From Limanda limanda (Eukaryota; Chordata; Actinopteri; Pleuronectiformes; Pleuronectidae): DNA of 64,000 nt. Position numbers and translations under genes: made by a program. The first letter of the stretch is position 1; each line of letters opens with the position of its first letter. Positions 63,967 to 64,000 of the stretch are shown here, one piece after another. The notes beneath the pieces are model-generated. The model did not search any database, was not told the origin of the DNA, and saw nothing but the letters and a program-made list of their open reading frames with translations. The DNA lies in NCBI RefSeq assembly GCF_963576545.1, contig NC_083646.1, positions 21,704,989 through 21,768,988 of the forward strand, in the 5' to 3' direction.

Positions 63967-64000
63967 CTGCATATTGAAAATGCCACAGACAATATAAAAA

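Overview
This 64 kb window is nuclear DNA of a bony fish, most likely a percomorph teleost. Two spliced, vertebrate-type genes with canonical GT-AG introns lie at the right end. The rest is non-coding and carries fish-style interspersed repeats: tRNA-headed SINEs, fish LINE 3' ends, a Tc1-like relic, a hAT-type element, and long CT/GA, TA and CA microsatellites. Nothing prokaryotic, viral or plasmid-like was seen.

Layout. Positions 1-42,600 form a gene desert in which I could not support a single coding exon. It holds decayed transposon fragments, microsatellites, and several unique, motif-dense segments (about 8.3, 10.5, 13.2, 17.3, 20.1, 21.7, 31.9, 33.9, 35.8 and 40.4 kb) that look like candidate conserved non-coding elements. 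The cleanest mobile element is a 1,015-bp hAT-type non-autonomous transposon at 29,259-30,273, with degenerate terminal inverted repeats and a perfect 8-bp target duplication. Positions 42,601-44,209 hold an intronless muscle-type enolase retrocopy. It has two in-frame stops and a 6-bp in-frame deletion, an A-rich tail and a perfect 16-bp target-site duplication, so it is a processed pseudogene.

Positions 46,313-54,299 (+) carry the complete coding sequence of cyb5r4 (NCB5OR). I resolved 15 exons with consistent phases, giving 515 codons plus a stop, with cytochrome b5, CS and FAD/NAD reductase domains. Positions 57,279-63,966 (-) carry the last 12 coding exons of cep162, a coiled-coil centriole/cilium protein whose 5' part lies beyond the right edge. 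The two genes are convergent, about 3 kb apart stop to stop. From memory, the human locus on 6q14 has MRAP2 between CYB5R4 and CEP162; I see no MRAP2-like exon here.

The two genes have unrelated jobs: a redox flavohaemoprotein of the ER/cytosol and a ciliary transition-zone factor. Their proximity reflects conserved microsynteny, not a shared pathway. I found no convincing undescribed system. The best second-look items are the enolase retrocopy with its preserved catalytic residues, the UG-repeat acceptor of cyb5r4 exon 14, the duplicated 26-bp motif near 21.9 kb, and the candidate regulatory elements in the desert.
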